Positions 1 to 7,165 of a stretch of 9,758 nt of DNA are shown here, one piece after another (the first letter of the stretch is position 1; every line of letters begins with the position of its first letter). This DNA comes from Candidatus Zixiibacteriota bacterium. GTDB lineage: Bacteria > SM23-81 > DAOVCL01. The stretch spans positions 1 to 9,758 of the forward strand of contig DAOVCL010000062.1 in the NCBI GenBank assembly GCA_030670005.1. Direction: 5' to 3'. Under the pieces are notes generated by a model. It made no database searches, was not told the origin of the DNA, and saw nothing but the letters and a program-made list of their open reading frames with translations. Made by a program: the position numbers and the translations under genes.

Positions 1-1077
1 CAGCTTTTTCCTCACCTCTGGCAGAGTGGTGTATTCCATCGCCTCTAAGGGGAGGCGGTGGGGCTCAAAGGGGCCATGCCGGCGTAGATAATCGGCGATG
101 TCGTTGGCCAAATCCCTTGCCCGGTCAAAGCTGGGGTCGTCAAACATATCCCTGGGACCCTCCAGCTTTCCCTGGTTCAACTGGAATCCAGCAGCCACCA
201 CCCTGGGTGGTCCATCGAACCTGCTGGGAGTGGCCTTCTGAAAGGGGACTGGCATTAGAGGGCCATTGTGGGAACCCCTCATCCAACCCTCTACCAGATG
301 GGGAAAGGCAAATGGCTCCAGAACCTCCCCCACAGCAGGAAACCCACTCTGCGCCCTGACGATTAAGACCGGATCATCCTTTCCCACATATCTTCCAGCT
401 ATCAGGCTCAACCTTTGGGTGGAAGGGACGGCGGCGATCTCCCCATCGCTCTTTCTGTGGATGGCCTCAACCACATATCTACCCGGGGCCCCCAGGAAGA
501 CCAGCATATCGTATAGCTCCTCTGGACAGGAAAGGGTAACTGTCTTGCCTTCTAAGACATCCAGTATGCGGAATTTAAAACCGCCATGCATAGAGGGATC
601 AATCACCAAGCCAGCGGTATTGAAGGGATCGCCAAAGATCTTAAACAGGGGCAGATTCCAGGCCCCAGGTGAGGTCTTGTCGGCCATAAAGATGATTATG
701 GGCTCGCTCTTCCTCTCCACAAATTCCATCTCGGCCACCCCAGGCCCCAACCCTTTCACATTCCCGCTAAAGGCATCGGAGAGCATATCCTGTCCGGCCC
801 CATAAAGCTTTAGCCCTTTGGCTACCTGGGTGCATTCCATAAATGTATCCCAGGCCAATTTGTGTATCCCCTCATCTCCTTCCCCTCTTTTGTGGGTCAT
901 AATCAGATCGAGGTCATCCCCACAGCTCATCACCCAGAAATCGATGAGCTTTCCATCCTGCTTAGCAGTCTCCAGGTTTTCTTTGGCCTTCTCAATGAGG
1001 GCAGGATGCATAGCGGAATGCCCGACATAGCCGCCGACATCTGCCTTTATCACCGATACGGTAATCTTCTCATCCAT
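1..1077 (-). CDS. Fructose-1,6-bisphosphate aldolase/phosphatase (class V FBPase, archaeal type), 3' end beyond window
   Basis: This is an uninterrupted frame of 359 codons that runs off the left edge. By comparison with archaeal members of about 380-400 residues, only a short C-terminal tail is missing. The family is a bifunctional, Mg-dependent cytoplasmic enzyme. It condenses dihydroxyacetone-P with glyceraldehyde-3-P and then dephosphorylates the product to fructose-6-P, the committing step of gluconeogenesis. Expected active-site residues are all visible: D13 in IKADVGG, H20, D54/D55 in CGDDLDLIMTH, Q96 in GAGQD, D133 in MADKTSPGA, and Y230/K233 in RYVGKDDP, where the lysine forms the Schiff base and the tyrosine serves the aldolase cycle. 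PHLVEGWMRGSH and DGPPR are also family signatures. The ATG at 1077 follows a GGGGGTGA purine run and gives the usual N-terminus. It lies 30 bp after the phosphoglycerate kinase stop, so it is probably the last visible gene of the same transcript. Confidence 0.95.
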   Translation of the reverse strand, partial: MDEKITVSVIKADVGGYVGHSAMHPALIEKAKENLETAKQDGKLIDFWVMSCGDDLDLIMTHKRGEGDEGIHKLAWDTFMECTQVAKGLKLYGAGQDMLSDAFSGNVKGLGPGVAEMEFVERKSEPIIIFMADKTSPGAWNLPLFKIFGDPFNTAGLVIDPSMHGGFKFRILDVLEGKTVTLSCPEELYDMLVFLGAPGRYVVEAIHRKSDGEIAAVPSTQRLSLIAGRYVGKDDPVLIVRAQSGFPAVGEVLEPFAFPHLVEGWMRGSHNGPLMPVPFQKATPSRFDGPPRVVAAGFQLNQGKLEGPRDMFDDPSFDRARDLANDIADYLRRHGPFEPHRLPLEAMEYTTLPEVRKKL

Positions 1078-1107
1078 CTTCACCCCCGTTTGGACATGTT
1101 TGATTCC

Positions 1108-2301
1108 TCACTTGTCGGTCAAGGCCTTAACCCCAGGCAGTTCTTTTCCCTCCAGGAATTCAAGTGATGCCCCCCCACCGGTTGATATGTGACTCATCTT
1201 CTCCCCATAACCTGCTTGCTGAACGGCAGCAGCGGTATCTCCACCGCCCACGATGGTGGTTGCTCCCTCTTGGGTGATCTGGGCCAGAACCTCGGTTATC
1301 CTCATTGTCCCCTGGGCAAACCTCTCCTTCTCGAAGATGCCCATTGGCCCATTCCAGACCACTGTTTTAGCCTCCCTTAAATGGGCTGAGAAATGCTCAA
1401 TGGTTTTAGGCCCAATATCAACGGCCATCCAATCAGATGGGATAGCATCCACAGAAACTGTTTTCACCTCATCACCATCTATCTCCTTAACCATCAAACA
1501 GTCGCTGGGGAGGTAGATCCTAATCCCTCTGTCCTTGGCATTCTGCAGGAGATTATGGGCCAGGTTCAGTTTATCCTCCTCCAGGAGGGACTTACCTATC
1601 TCCAACCCCTGGGCCTTCAAAAAAGTGAAGGCCATCCCCCCTCCAATGAGGAGGCTATTCACCTTACGCAGCAGATTGGCTATCACATCTATCTTGCCCG
1701 ATATCTTGGCCCCTCCCAGAACCGCAACGAATGGACGGCCGGGATTGGTGAGGGCCTTCCCCAGGTAACTGAGCTCCTTCTCCATCAGGTATCCTGCAGC
1801 CCTTTGGGAGAAGTATCTGGTAACGCCATAGGTAGAGCTGTGAGCCCGGTGGGCTGTGCCAAAGGCATCGTTTATATAGAGATCTGCCAGCCTGGCCAGT
1901 CGTCTGGAGAACCTCCTGTCGTTGTCCCTTTCTCCCGGGTGGAAACGGAGGTTCTCTAAAAGAAGACAACCCCCAGGTTTTAGTTCGGCAACCTTTTTCT
2001 CTACCTCCTCTCCCACACAGTCAGGGAGAAAACCGACCTCTTTCCCCAAAAGTTCACTCAACCTTTGGGCCACGGGTCTTAAGCTCAATTTGGGATCCAG
2101 CTTTCCCTTAGGCCGCCCCAGATGGGAGACAAGGATGGCCTTCCCCCCCTGGGAGAGAACCTTCTCTATGGTGGGCAAGGTAGACTTTATCCTTCGGTCA
2201 TCCGTTATCTTCCCCTCCTCATCCAGGGGGACATTGAAGTCGACCCTGATCAGTACCTTCTTCCCCCCCAGCTCAAGGTCATCTATGGTCAGTTTAGGCA
2301 T
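1108..2301 (-). CDS. pgk: Phosphoglycerate kinase
   Basis: A 397-residue monomeric cytoplasmic kinase that interconverts 1,3-bisphosphoglycerate + ADP and 3-phosphoglycerate + ATP. It is full length for bacterial PGK. The N-terminal, substrate-binding domain shows RVDFNVP (19-25), SHLGRPKG (59-66), ENLRFHPGE (116-124) and HRAHSS (151-156). The hinge and C-terminal, nucleotide-binding domain shows GGAKISGKI (196-204), IGGGMAFTF, VVWNGPMGIFE (314-324), GGGDTAAA (352-359) and ISTGGGASLEFLEG (372-385). The start ATG lies only 7 bp after the GAPDH stop codon. Its ribosome-binding GAGGGG overlaps that stop (TGAGGGG), so translation is probably coupled to gap. The aldolase/phosphatase gene follows after 30 bp. 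Confidence 0.98.
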   Translation of the reverse strand: MPKLTIDDLELGGKKVLIRVDFNVPLDEEGKITDDRRIKSTLPTIEKVLSQGGKAILVSHLGRPKGKLDPKLSLRPVAQRLSELLGKEVGFLPDCVGEEVEKKVAELKPGGCLLLENLRFHPGERDNDRRFSRRLARLADLYINDAFGTAHRAHSSTYGVTRYFSQRAAGYLMEKELSYLGKALTNPGRPFVAVLGGAKISGKIDVIANLLRKVNSLLIGGGMAFTFLKAQGLEIGKSLLEEDKLNLAHNLLQNAKDRGIRIYLPSDCLMVKEIDGDEVKTVSVDAIPSDWMAVDIGPKTIEHFSAHLREAKTVVWNGPMGIFEKERFAQGTMRITEVLAQITQEGATTIVGGGDTAAAVQQAGYGEKMSHISTGGGASLEFLEGKELPGVKALTDK

Positions 2302-2308
2302 AGTCCCC

Positions 2309-3343
2309 TCACTTTTTGGTCCTCACCGGCTCAAACTTCCCGGTCACCAGATACTCCATCATATCCACCATCCGACAGGAGTATCCCCACTCGTTATCAT
2401 ACCAGGCTATAATCTTAATCAGGTCTTCTCCTAACACCAGGGTGGAGAGGGCATCAAAAATAGCGGAGTGAGAATTACCGACTATGTCTACGGAGACCAA
2501 AGGCTCCTCGGAATACTCCAAGATACCCCTCAGCTCCCCTTGAGAGACGGAGCGAAAGGCCTCATTTACCTCTTCTTTGGTCGCCTTCCGGGAGAGCTTG
2601 GCGCACACATCCACTAAGGATCCGTCAGGGGTGGGAACCCTGATGGCCAGCCCATCCATCTTCCCCTTAAGCTCAGGTATGGCCAAGGCGGTAGCAGTCG
2701 TTGCCCCGGTGGTGGTAGGGATCATAGAGAGGGCAGCCGCCCTGGCCCGACGAAGGTCTTTGTGGGGGAGGTCCAATATCCTCTGATCATTGGTGTAGGA
2801 GTGAACTGTGGTCATAAAGGCCCTCTCGATGCCGAAGCTATCGTTTAAGACCTTGACCACCGGAGCCAAGCAGTTAGTGGTGCAGGAGGCGGTGGAGATT
2901 ATCTGATGCCTCTCCGCATCATATAGCTGGTGGTTTACCCCCATCACGATGGTGATATCGGCACCATCACCTTTAGCCGGCGCAGAGATCATTACCTTCT
3001 TCGCCCCTGCCTTTAGATGCATTGAGGCCCCCTCTCTGGTCCTGAACCTACCTGTGGACTCGATAACCACATCCACGCCCAGGTCCCTCCAGGGGAGAAG
3101 GGAGGGATCCTTCTGGCTGAAAACCTTCACCCTCTTCCCATCCACCATTATATTATCACCCTCTGACCTCACCTCCTTAGGCAGAATACCGTGCACGGAG
3201 TCATACTTCAAAAGATGGGCCAGAGTTCGGGCATCGGTTATATCGTTGAAGGCAACAAACTCGAATTTGGGATCATTCATAGCTACTCGATAGACAAGCC
3301 TTCCTATCCTGCCAAAACCGTTGATGGCAACCTTAATGGCCAT
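2309..3343 (-). CDS. gap: Glyceraldehyde-3-phosphate dehydrogenase, phosphorylating, probably NAD-dependent
   Basis: A 344-residue tetrameric enzyme that oxidises glyceraldehyde-3-P to 1,3-bisphosphoglycerate. The Rossmann fold opens with INGFGRIGR (7-15). N33-D34 in AFNDITD lies where an acidic residue binds the adenosine ribose, which favours NAD over NADP. The catalytic nucleophile is C154 in the signature STASCTTNCLAP, and H181 in TTVHSYTNDQ is the base. Other signatures are RRARAAALSMIPTTTGA, GLAIRVPTP and WYDNEWGYS (314-322). Length is typical. The ATG at 3343 has a strong GGAGGT six bases upstream. The gene starts 23 bp after the aldolase stop and ends 7 bp before pgk, consistent with one polycistronic mRNA. 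A two-way role in glycolysis and gluconeogenesis is inferred from the neighbours. Confidence 0.98.
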   Translation of the reverse strand: MAIKVAINGFGRIGRLVYRVAMNDPKFEFVAFNDITDARTLAHLLKYDSVHGILPKEVRSEGDNIMVDGKRVKVFSQKDPSLLPWRDLGVDVVIESTGRFRTREGASMHLKAGAKKVMISAPAKGDGADITIVMGVNHQLYDAERHQIISTASCTTNCLAPVVKVLNDSFGIERAFMTTVHSYTNDQRILDLPHKDLRRARAAALSMIPTTTGATTATALAIPELKGKMDGLAIRVPTPDGSLVDVCAKLSRKATKEEVNEAFRSVSQGELRGILEYSEEPLVSVDIVGNSHSAIFDALSTLVLGEDLIKIIAWYDNEWGYSCRMVDMMEYLVTGKFEPVRTKK

Positions 3344-3366
3344 TTTTACCTCCGTTTTTTTTCTCT

Positions 3367-4290
3367 TTATCCCTTCTCCCTACTCCCCAAAAGATCTATC
3401 TTCTGACCTATCATCCTTTTCATAGCACCCTTTCCCGCTCCCAATATCTTACGCGGGTCAAAGACCTCAGGTTCCCTCTGCAGAAATTCCCTCACCCCAG
3501 CAGTAAAGGAGAGCCTAAGATCCGTATCTATGTTCACCTTGGTAATTCCCAAGGAAATGGCCTTTCTTATGTGTTCATCGGGAACACCAGCGGCCCCAGG
3601 AAACTTGGCCCCATATCGTTCTCCCCATTGGACGATCTCCTTTTTGACAGAGGAGGCCCCATGAAGGACAAGGGGAATGGAGACCTTCTCAGCTATCTCC
3701 TCCAATCTGTCAAAGGCCAGCTTGGGCTCCCCTTTGAACTTGTATGCCCCATGGGAGGTTCCAATGGCAATAGCCAGCGTATCGCATCCCGTCTCCTCCA
3801 CAAACCTCACCGCCTCGTCCGGATCGGTCAGGCAGGCCTCCCTGGCATCAACGGAGATCTCATCCTCTATTCCCATCAATCTTCCCAGCTCTGCCTCCAC
3901 TGAGACCCCTACGGCGTGAGCCACCTTCACTATCTCCTTGGTCAAAGCGATATTCTCCTCCAAGGGGTGACTGGAACCGTCTATCATTACCGAGCTCCAA
4001 CCCAACCTCAAACAGCCAATAATAATGGAATAGTCGGTTCCATGGTCTAAATGAAGGGTAACCGGAATGGGGGCCCTCTCGGCCATCTTCCTCACCATAA
4101 GGGATAACTCCTCCATACCAACATACTTTATGGCCGATTGAGAGGTGGCCACGATTACCGGTGATCTCTTCTCGGTTGCCGTCTCAATTATGGCCTGGGT
4201 AATCTCCAAATTGGTGGTATTAAAAGCGCCGACAGCATATCCCCCTCCCTTGGCCTCTACCTGCACATCCTTATTGGTCACTAAGGGCAT
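3367..4290 (-). CDS. fba: Fructose-bisphosphate aldolase, class II (zinc-dependent)
   Basis: A 307-residue cytoplasmic enzyme that reversibly cleaves fructose-1,6-bisphosphate to dihydroxyacetone-P and glyceraldehyde-3-P. Class II features are visible: YAVGAFNTTN (18-27), LHLDHG with catalytic D82 and zinc ligand H83, MIDGSSHPLEEN (102-113), EAELGR (132-137), GTSHGAYK with H180, VLHGASSV with H210, and the phosphate-binding KVNIDTDLR (251-259). The chosen start is the ATG at 4290. A GTG six bases upstream (4296) lies inside the ribosome-binding GGAGGTG and so cannot be the start, while the ATG sits at good spacing from that site. The gene is separated from the upstream phosphofructokinase by a repeat-bounded gap and followed at 23 bp by gap. 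A second, unrelated aldolase activity (class V aldolase/phosphatase) is encoded three genes further on. Confidence 0.96.
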   Translation of the reverse strand: MPLVTNKDVQVEAKGGGYAVGAFNTTNLEITQAIIETATEKRSPVIVATSQSAIKYVGMEELSLMVRKMAERAPIPVTLHLDHGTDYSIIIGCLRLGWSSVMIDGSSHPLEENIALTKEIVKVAHAVGVSVEAELGRLMGIEDEISVDAREACLTDPDEAVRFVEETGCDTLAIAIGTSHGAYKFKGEPKLAFDRLEEIAEKVSIPLVLHGASSVKKEIVQWGERYGAKFPGAAGVPDEHIRKAISLGITKVNIDTDLRLSFTAGVREFLQREPEVFDPRKILGAGKGAMKRMIGQKIDLLGSREKG

Positions 4291-4508
4291 TCCCACCTCC
4301 CGGAAAAATGATTAACAGTTCACAGCGATCAGGGTTCGGCAGTCAGATATTCGTCAGTTGTCGGTTGCCAATTATCACGGATTTTTCCTAATCCTCGGAA
4401 ACTGTAAAGACTTCCGAAGTCCATTAAACATTCGCCCAATTTCCACTGTTTTATCTTAATCCTTAATCCTGACTCCTGTTTCTGATCCCTGACTTCTGTG
4501 AACTGTTG
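4291..4508. repeat. Repeat-bounded segment filling the phosphofructokinase-aldolase gap
   Basis: A perfect 12-bp inverted repeat, AACAGTTCACAG (4314-4325) and CTGTGAACTGTT (4496-4507), bounds this non-coding gap. The match continues imperfectly inward, with both arms having TCAGGG three bases further in. Next to the arms are degenerate TCAG/CTGA-type short motifs (around 4330-4372 and 4466-4495). The outer right arm ends one base from the phosphofructokinase stop codon, and the left arm ends 23 bp before the aldolase start. No gene is seen. It looks like a small palindromic (MITE- or REP-like) element inserted into an otherwise compact operon. It could fold in the transcript and reduce read-through, but that is inference. 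Confidence 0.6.
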
Positions 4509-5555
4509 TTATCCGAAGAAGACCTCTGCTATATGGTAAAGATCTTCATCCACCGTCTTTATCCTCTTGGTAACTACTTCCAGGTCTACAGGGACAACCC
4601 TGTTTCCCCGCAGGGAAACCATCTGGCCAAAGCCACCCTGGTGAATGAGGTCAATTGCGGCTATGCCAAATCTGGTGGCTAAGATCCGATCAAAAGCCGT
4701 GGGGGTCCCCCCCCTTTGGAGATAGCCCAAGATGGTAACCCTGGTCTGAAAGCCTGTCCTCTTCTTGATCTCCCTGGCCAAAACATGCCCAATACCCCCT
4801 AACCTGATATGGCCGAAGGCATCAACCTCCCTCTCCTGTGCTATGTAGCCCTCCCCCTCCGTTCCCTCAGGCATCTTCGCCCCTTCAGCAACCACTACAA
4901 TGCTGAAATCCCTTCCCCTCTTATGCCTTTTACGGATAGCATCACACACCTCACCGATATCGAAGGGATGCTCCGGGATAAGGACCATATCGGCTCCCCC
5001 AGCCAGACCGGCTTCCACAGCAATCCACCCGGCATGTCTTCCCATAACCTCCACCACGATAACCCTATTGTGGGATTCGGCTGTGGTGTGTAGCCTGTCG
5101 ATGGCCTCGGTGGCGATGTTAACTGCCGTGTCAAAGCCAAAGGTATAATCAGTGCCCGGGAGATCATTATCAATAGTCTTGGGCACACCCACTACCTTCA
5201 CCTGATAATCCTGGAATAGCCTATAGGCAACCCCCAATGTGTCCTCACCCCCCACTATCACCAAACCCTCGAGTCCAAGCCTATCTACATTCTCTTGGAT
5301 CTTCTGAGGACCGTTCTTCTCCTTAAATGGGTTCGTGCGTGAGCTCTTCAGTATGGTTCCCCCCATATGTAAGATCCCGGAAAGCCTATCTATGTTTAAT
5401 TCCTCAGTCATACCCTTCCTTAATAGACCCCTCCAGCCCTCCAATATACCGATAACTTGGTCACCGTAGACACTTACCCCCTTCCTCACCACCGCTCTGA
5501 TCGCCGCATTTAGCCCCGGGCAATCTCCACCTCCGGTCAAAATCCCTATCTTCAT
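4509..5555 (-). CDS. 6-phosphofructokinase, PfkA family, probably pyrophosphate-dependent
   Basis: A 348-residue PFK of the PfkA superfamily, which phosphorylates fructose-6-P to fructose-1,6-bisphosphate. Visible motifs are GILTGGGDCPGLNAAIRAVV at the N-terminus, GGEDTLG (102-108), PKTIDNDLPGTDYTFGFDTA (125-144, catalytic D129), VMGRHAGW (170-177), VVAEGAK and LGYLQRGG (276-283). At the two positions that separate phosphoryl donors in this family it carries Asp (D105 in GGED, equivalent to E. coli G104) and Lys (K126 in PKTID, equivalent to E. coli G124). This is the known PPi-dependent pattern, so a reversible PPi enzyme is more likely than an ATP one; the donor itself is inference. The ATG at 5555 is chosen because AAGGAGG lies 9 bp upstream. 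The ATG at 5564 is immediately next to that site and too close. It is the first gene of the minus-strand cluster. Confidence 0.93.
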   Translation of the reverse strand: MKIGILTGGGDCPGLNAAIRAVVRKGVSVYGDQVIGILEGWRGLLRKGMTEELNIDRLSGILHMGGTILKSSRTNPFKEKNGPQKIQENVDRLGLEGLVIVGGEDTLGVAYRLFQDYQVKVVGVPKTIDNDLPGTDYTFGFDTAVNIATEAIDRLHTTAESHNRVIVVEVMGRHAGWIAVEAGLAGGADMVLIPEHPFDIGEVCDAIRKRHKRGRDFSIVVVAEGAKMPEGTEGEGYIAQEREVDAFGHIRLGGIGHVLAREIKKRTGFQTRVTILGYLQRGGTPTAFDRILATRFGIAAIDLIHQGGFGQMVSLRGNRVVPVDLEVVTKRIKTVDEDLYHIAEVFFG

Positions 5556-5583
5556 CGAAACCATCCTCCTTAGACTTTCCCAA

Positions 5584-5612
5584 ATAATAAACTTAACTCC
5601 TGACTATGTCAA
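5584..5612 (-). promoter_or_regulatory. Sigma-70-type promoter for the glycolysis/gluconeogenesis cluster
   Basis: On the minus strand TTGACA (5612-5607) is followed after exactly 17 bp by TATTAT (5589-5584). That is a perfect -35 hexamer and a one-mismatch -10. The start of transcription would fall near 5577, giving a leader of only about 20 nt that contains the AAGGAGG used by the phosphofructokinase. No operator-like palindrome is evident around it, which suggests fairly constitutive expression. Confidence 0.75.
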
Positions 5613-5965
5613 GTTCAAAATCGCTGTGCTATGGCTATAGAGTAAAAAAATCAGACTGAATCCTTGCCCCTGGAAATTCTCCAAAGGGACTACCTGAGAA
5701 ATACCATCTTTTTGATCTTGGTAAGGTCGCTTATCTTAAACCGCAAAAAGTATCCACCGCTGCTTAGGGAGGTTACCCTTTAAAGAAGCAACCTTTTCCC
5801 CGGTCACTGCCATCCATCCACAGGGTGGTTTTAAGATTCTAAATTTGAACTTAACGGCAATGGCATTGCATAGAAAACGATTTGGACAATACCTCTCAGA
5901 TCCTGACAGGCTGGGACTTCGCTTACCCCCTGCCCTGTTGTTTGAAAATTCCAAACCACCTAAAG
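5613..5965. other. Non-coding stretch, no gene recognised
   Basis: This stretch lies between the cluster promoter and the transposase fragment. A 72-codon frame on the minus strand (5954-5736) opens with TTG. It has no clear ribosome-binding site and no recognisable motif, so it is not called. Nothing else with convincing structure was seen. Confidence 0.4.
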
Positions 5966-6178
5966 TTAGCCCATTCTCACTACCATAGCCAGTGTGAATA
6001 GCCCAATGGCCAGACAGGCACGGATGAGATACTCAAAAAGATCTGCCCCGTGATACCGTCGGTTTAAGCAATAGGAGAACTCCTCAACATACTGAGCCAG
6101 ATGTTTGCGACTTACCCAGCGATGCGTACTTAATATGAAATGCTTCAAATTCGCTATCGGGCAGATCAGGAGATTATT
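5966..6178 (-). pseudogene. IS1595-family (ISXO2-like) transposase, C-terminal remnant
   Basis: The minus-strand frame reads IANLKHFILSTHRWVSRKHL, then QYVEEFSYCLNRRYHGADLF and EYLIRACLA. This matches the conserved end of IS1595-type DDE transposases, where a 'NLK..L.GTH.GVS.KHL..YL.EF.FR.NRR' block carries the last helix of the catalytic domain. Only about 70 codons remain. The frame is blocked upstream by a TGA near 6186, and no upstream catalytic region was found in the adjacent frames. No start codon, ribosome-binding site or terminal inverted repeats could be identified. It is therefore read as the eroded tail of an old insertion rather than a functional gene. The call rests on recalled family patterns, not on a search. 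Confidence 0.65.
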
Positions 6179-6389
6179 GACCTCTCACCCCAAAACAGTT
6201 GTGTAGGGATAGTCCGAAATTTGTCCGGCCTCAACATTAGTTCACCCTTACCTTTTCAGGTTAAAGTTACATTTTTTCTCCAATCTTCCACCGATAATTT
6301 TAGACGATCTCCTTGAAGAAGTAGAAGTATATGAGGGTGTATGGTGTATTCTATGTGGGATCATCAGTCGGTCTTCAGGATTTTATCAC
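6179..6389. other. Intergenic stretch, nothing recognised
   Basis: AT-rich sequence upstream of the VOC-protein gene. Short open stretches exist in several frames, but none has a start with a ribosome-binding site or a family motif. It may include decayed parts of the neighbouring transposase insertion. Confidence 0.35.
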
Positions 6390-6417
6390 TTGACTCTCTT
6401 AACTTTTTCGCTAAATT
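6390..6417 (+). promoter_or_regulatory. Possible weak promoter for the VOC-protein gene
   Basis: TTGACT (6390-6395) and TAAATT (6412-6417) lie 16 bp apart, about 65 bp upstream of the start codon. The -35 matches at five of six positions and the -10 at four of six. This is suggestive only. Confidence 0.3.
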
Positions 6418-6483
6418 GGTAGGGCACTTTGAGCGCAACCCAAATTAATACCATTTTTTGGTGGCGTAAAGGAGGTGAAGAAA

Positions 6484-6843
6484 ATGGCGAAGCATGCAAT
6501 CTGTCACATCGAGTGGTCCTCGACGGACCTCGAGCGGACAAAGACCTTTCTTTCTGGCCTGTTTGGCTGGAAGTTTCAGTCCTTTGGAGAGGATTATCTC
6601 TCCTTCGATACTCCTCAGGGGCCAGGTGGAGGCATTATGAAGGCAGACGAGGTCCATCCTGGCGAGTCCCCCTATGTTTACATAGAGGTGGATGAGATCG
6701 AACCATACCTTGAGTGCGCGAAGGAGCTTGGGGGCGGGGTTGCCGTCCCGAAAACGGAGATCCCAACTATTGGCTGGTTCGCACACCTTAAAGACCCAGA
6801 CGGCAGCGTGGTCGGGCTTTTCCAGGGAAGTAAGCACGAATAA
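6484..6843 (+). CDS. VOC-superfamily (glyoxalase/bleomycin-resistance fold) protein
   Basis: A 119-residue single-module protein of the vicinal oxygen chelate fold. The first beta-alpha-beta-beta-beta half opens with ICHIEWSSTDLERTKTF (6-22) and GLFGWKF (26-31). The second half has YVYIEVDEIEPYL (64-76), a GG turn and the closing strand FAHLKDPDGSVVGLFQ (99-114). H8 is a potential metal ligand. At the last-strand position where metal-dependent relatives usually have Glu there is Gln (GLFQ), so a metal-dependent lyase or dioxygenase role is uncertain. The substrate is unknown. The start is the ATG at 6484, which has GGAGG eight bases upstream; an in-frame GTG at 6475 lies inside that ribosome-binding site. 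It is a single gene without operon partners, followed by an attC-like structured site. Confidence 0.85.
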   Translation: MAKHAICHIEWSSTDLERTKTFLSGLFGWKFQSFGEDYLSFDTPQGPGGGIMKADEVHPGESPYVYIEVDEIEPYLECAKELGGGVAVPKTEIPTIGWFAHLKDPDGSVVGLFQGSKHE

Positions 6844-6867
6844 GTAGAAGGAAAGATGCCACGCATT

Positions 6868-6948
6868 GCCTAACACCGGGGTTGCCGACTTCGCTACGCT
6901 TCGTGCAAATCGCCTTCGGCGAATTCGGGGACCCCGGAGACGTTACAC
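6868..6948 (+). repeat. attC-like / hairpin-forming site downstream of the VOC gene
   Basis: GCCTAAC (6868-6874) and GTTACAC (6942-6948) bracket an 81-bp segment that can fold back on itself. TAAC pairs with GTTA, then CCGGGGT (6876-6882) pairs with ACCCCGG (6931-6937) with unequal bulges. The centre holds TCGCC-TTC-GGCGA (6910-6922). This resembles integron cassette recombination sites, which have RYYYAAC and GTTRRRY ends and an imperfect palindrome; the right box matches only partly. No integron integrase gene is in the window. Alternatively it is a REP-like hairpin or a weak transcription-end structure. It lies 24 bp after the VOC stop. Confidence 0.35.
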
Positions 6949-7083
6949 AAAATCGCCAATGATTTGCTGTCAGGAGTGGAACGGATAGAAGCGATAATTT
7001 GAGTCCAACAGCCCCTCACAATCCCTCCCCAAATTTTACTGTACTGTGCAATCAGCTTTTAATTTCAGCTATCAAATTCACAA

Positions 7084-7118
7084 AATCCCTTGACACAAAG
7101 GGATTAAGGCTATATTCT
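7084..7118 (+). promoter_or_regulatory. Promoter with overlapping palindrome upstream of the beta-barrel gene
   Basis: TTGACA (7090-7095) is followed after 17 bp by TATTCT (7113-7118), a perfect -35 and a four-of-six -10. An 8-bp perfect inverted repeat, AATCCCTT (7084-7091) and AAGGGATT (7098-7105), straddles the -35 box. That is a plausible operator position, at which a bound protein would block RNA polymerase. Transcription would begin near 7125, about 40 nt before the gene start. Confidence 0.5.
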
Positions 7119-7165
7119 GCAGATTGCAGGAATTGCCTATTCGGCGAGAATTGAAGGGAACTTAT

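Noticed and set aside
266..805. 179-codon plus-strand frame
   Set aside because: It lies antisense to the aldolase/phosphatase gene, has no ribosome-binding site and resembles no protein family. It is a shadow frame.
1393..1959. 188-codon plus-strand frame opposite pgk
   Set aside because: The opposite strand carries an intact, fully conserved phosphoglycerate kinase, so this open frame is a by-product of its codon use.
5736..5954. 72-codon minus-strand frame downstream of the transposase fragment
   Set aside because: TTG start, no clear ribosome-binding site and no recognised motif. It could be decayed insertion-element sequence but cannot be supported as a gene.
6445..6876. 143-codon minus-strand frame over the VOC gene
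   Set aside because: The plus-strand VOC protein has a strong ribosome-binding site and recognisable fold motifs. The antisense frame has neither.
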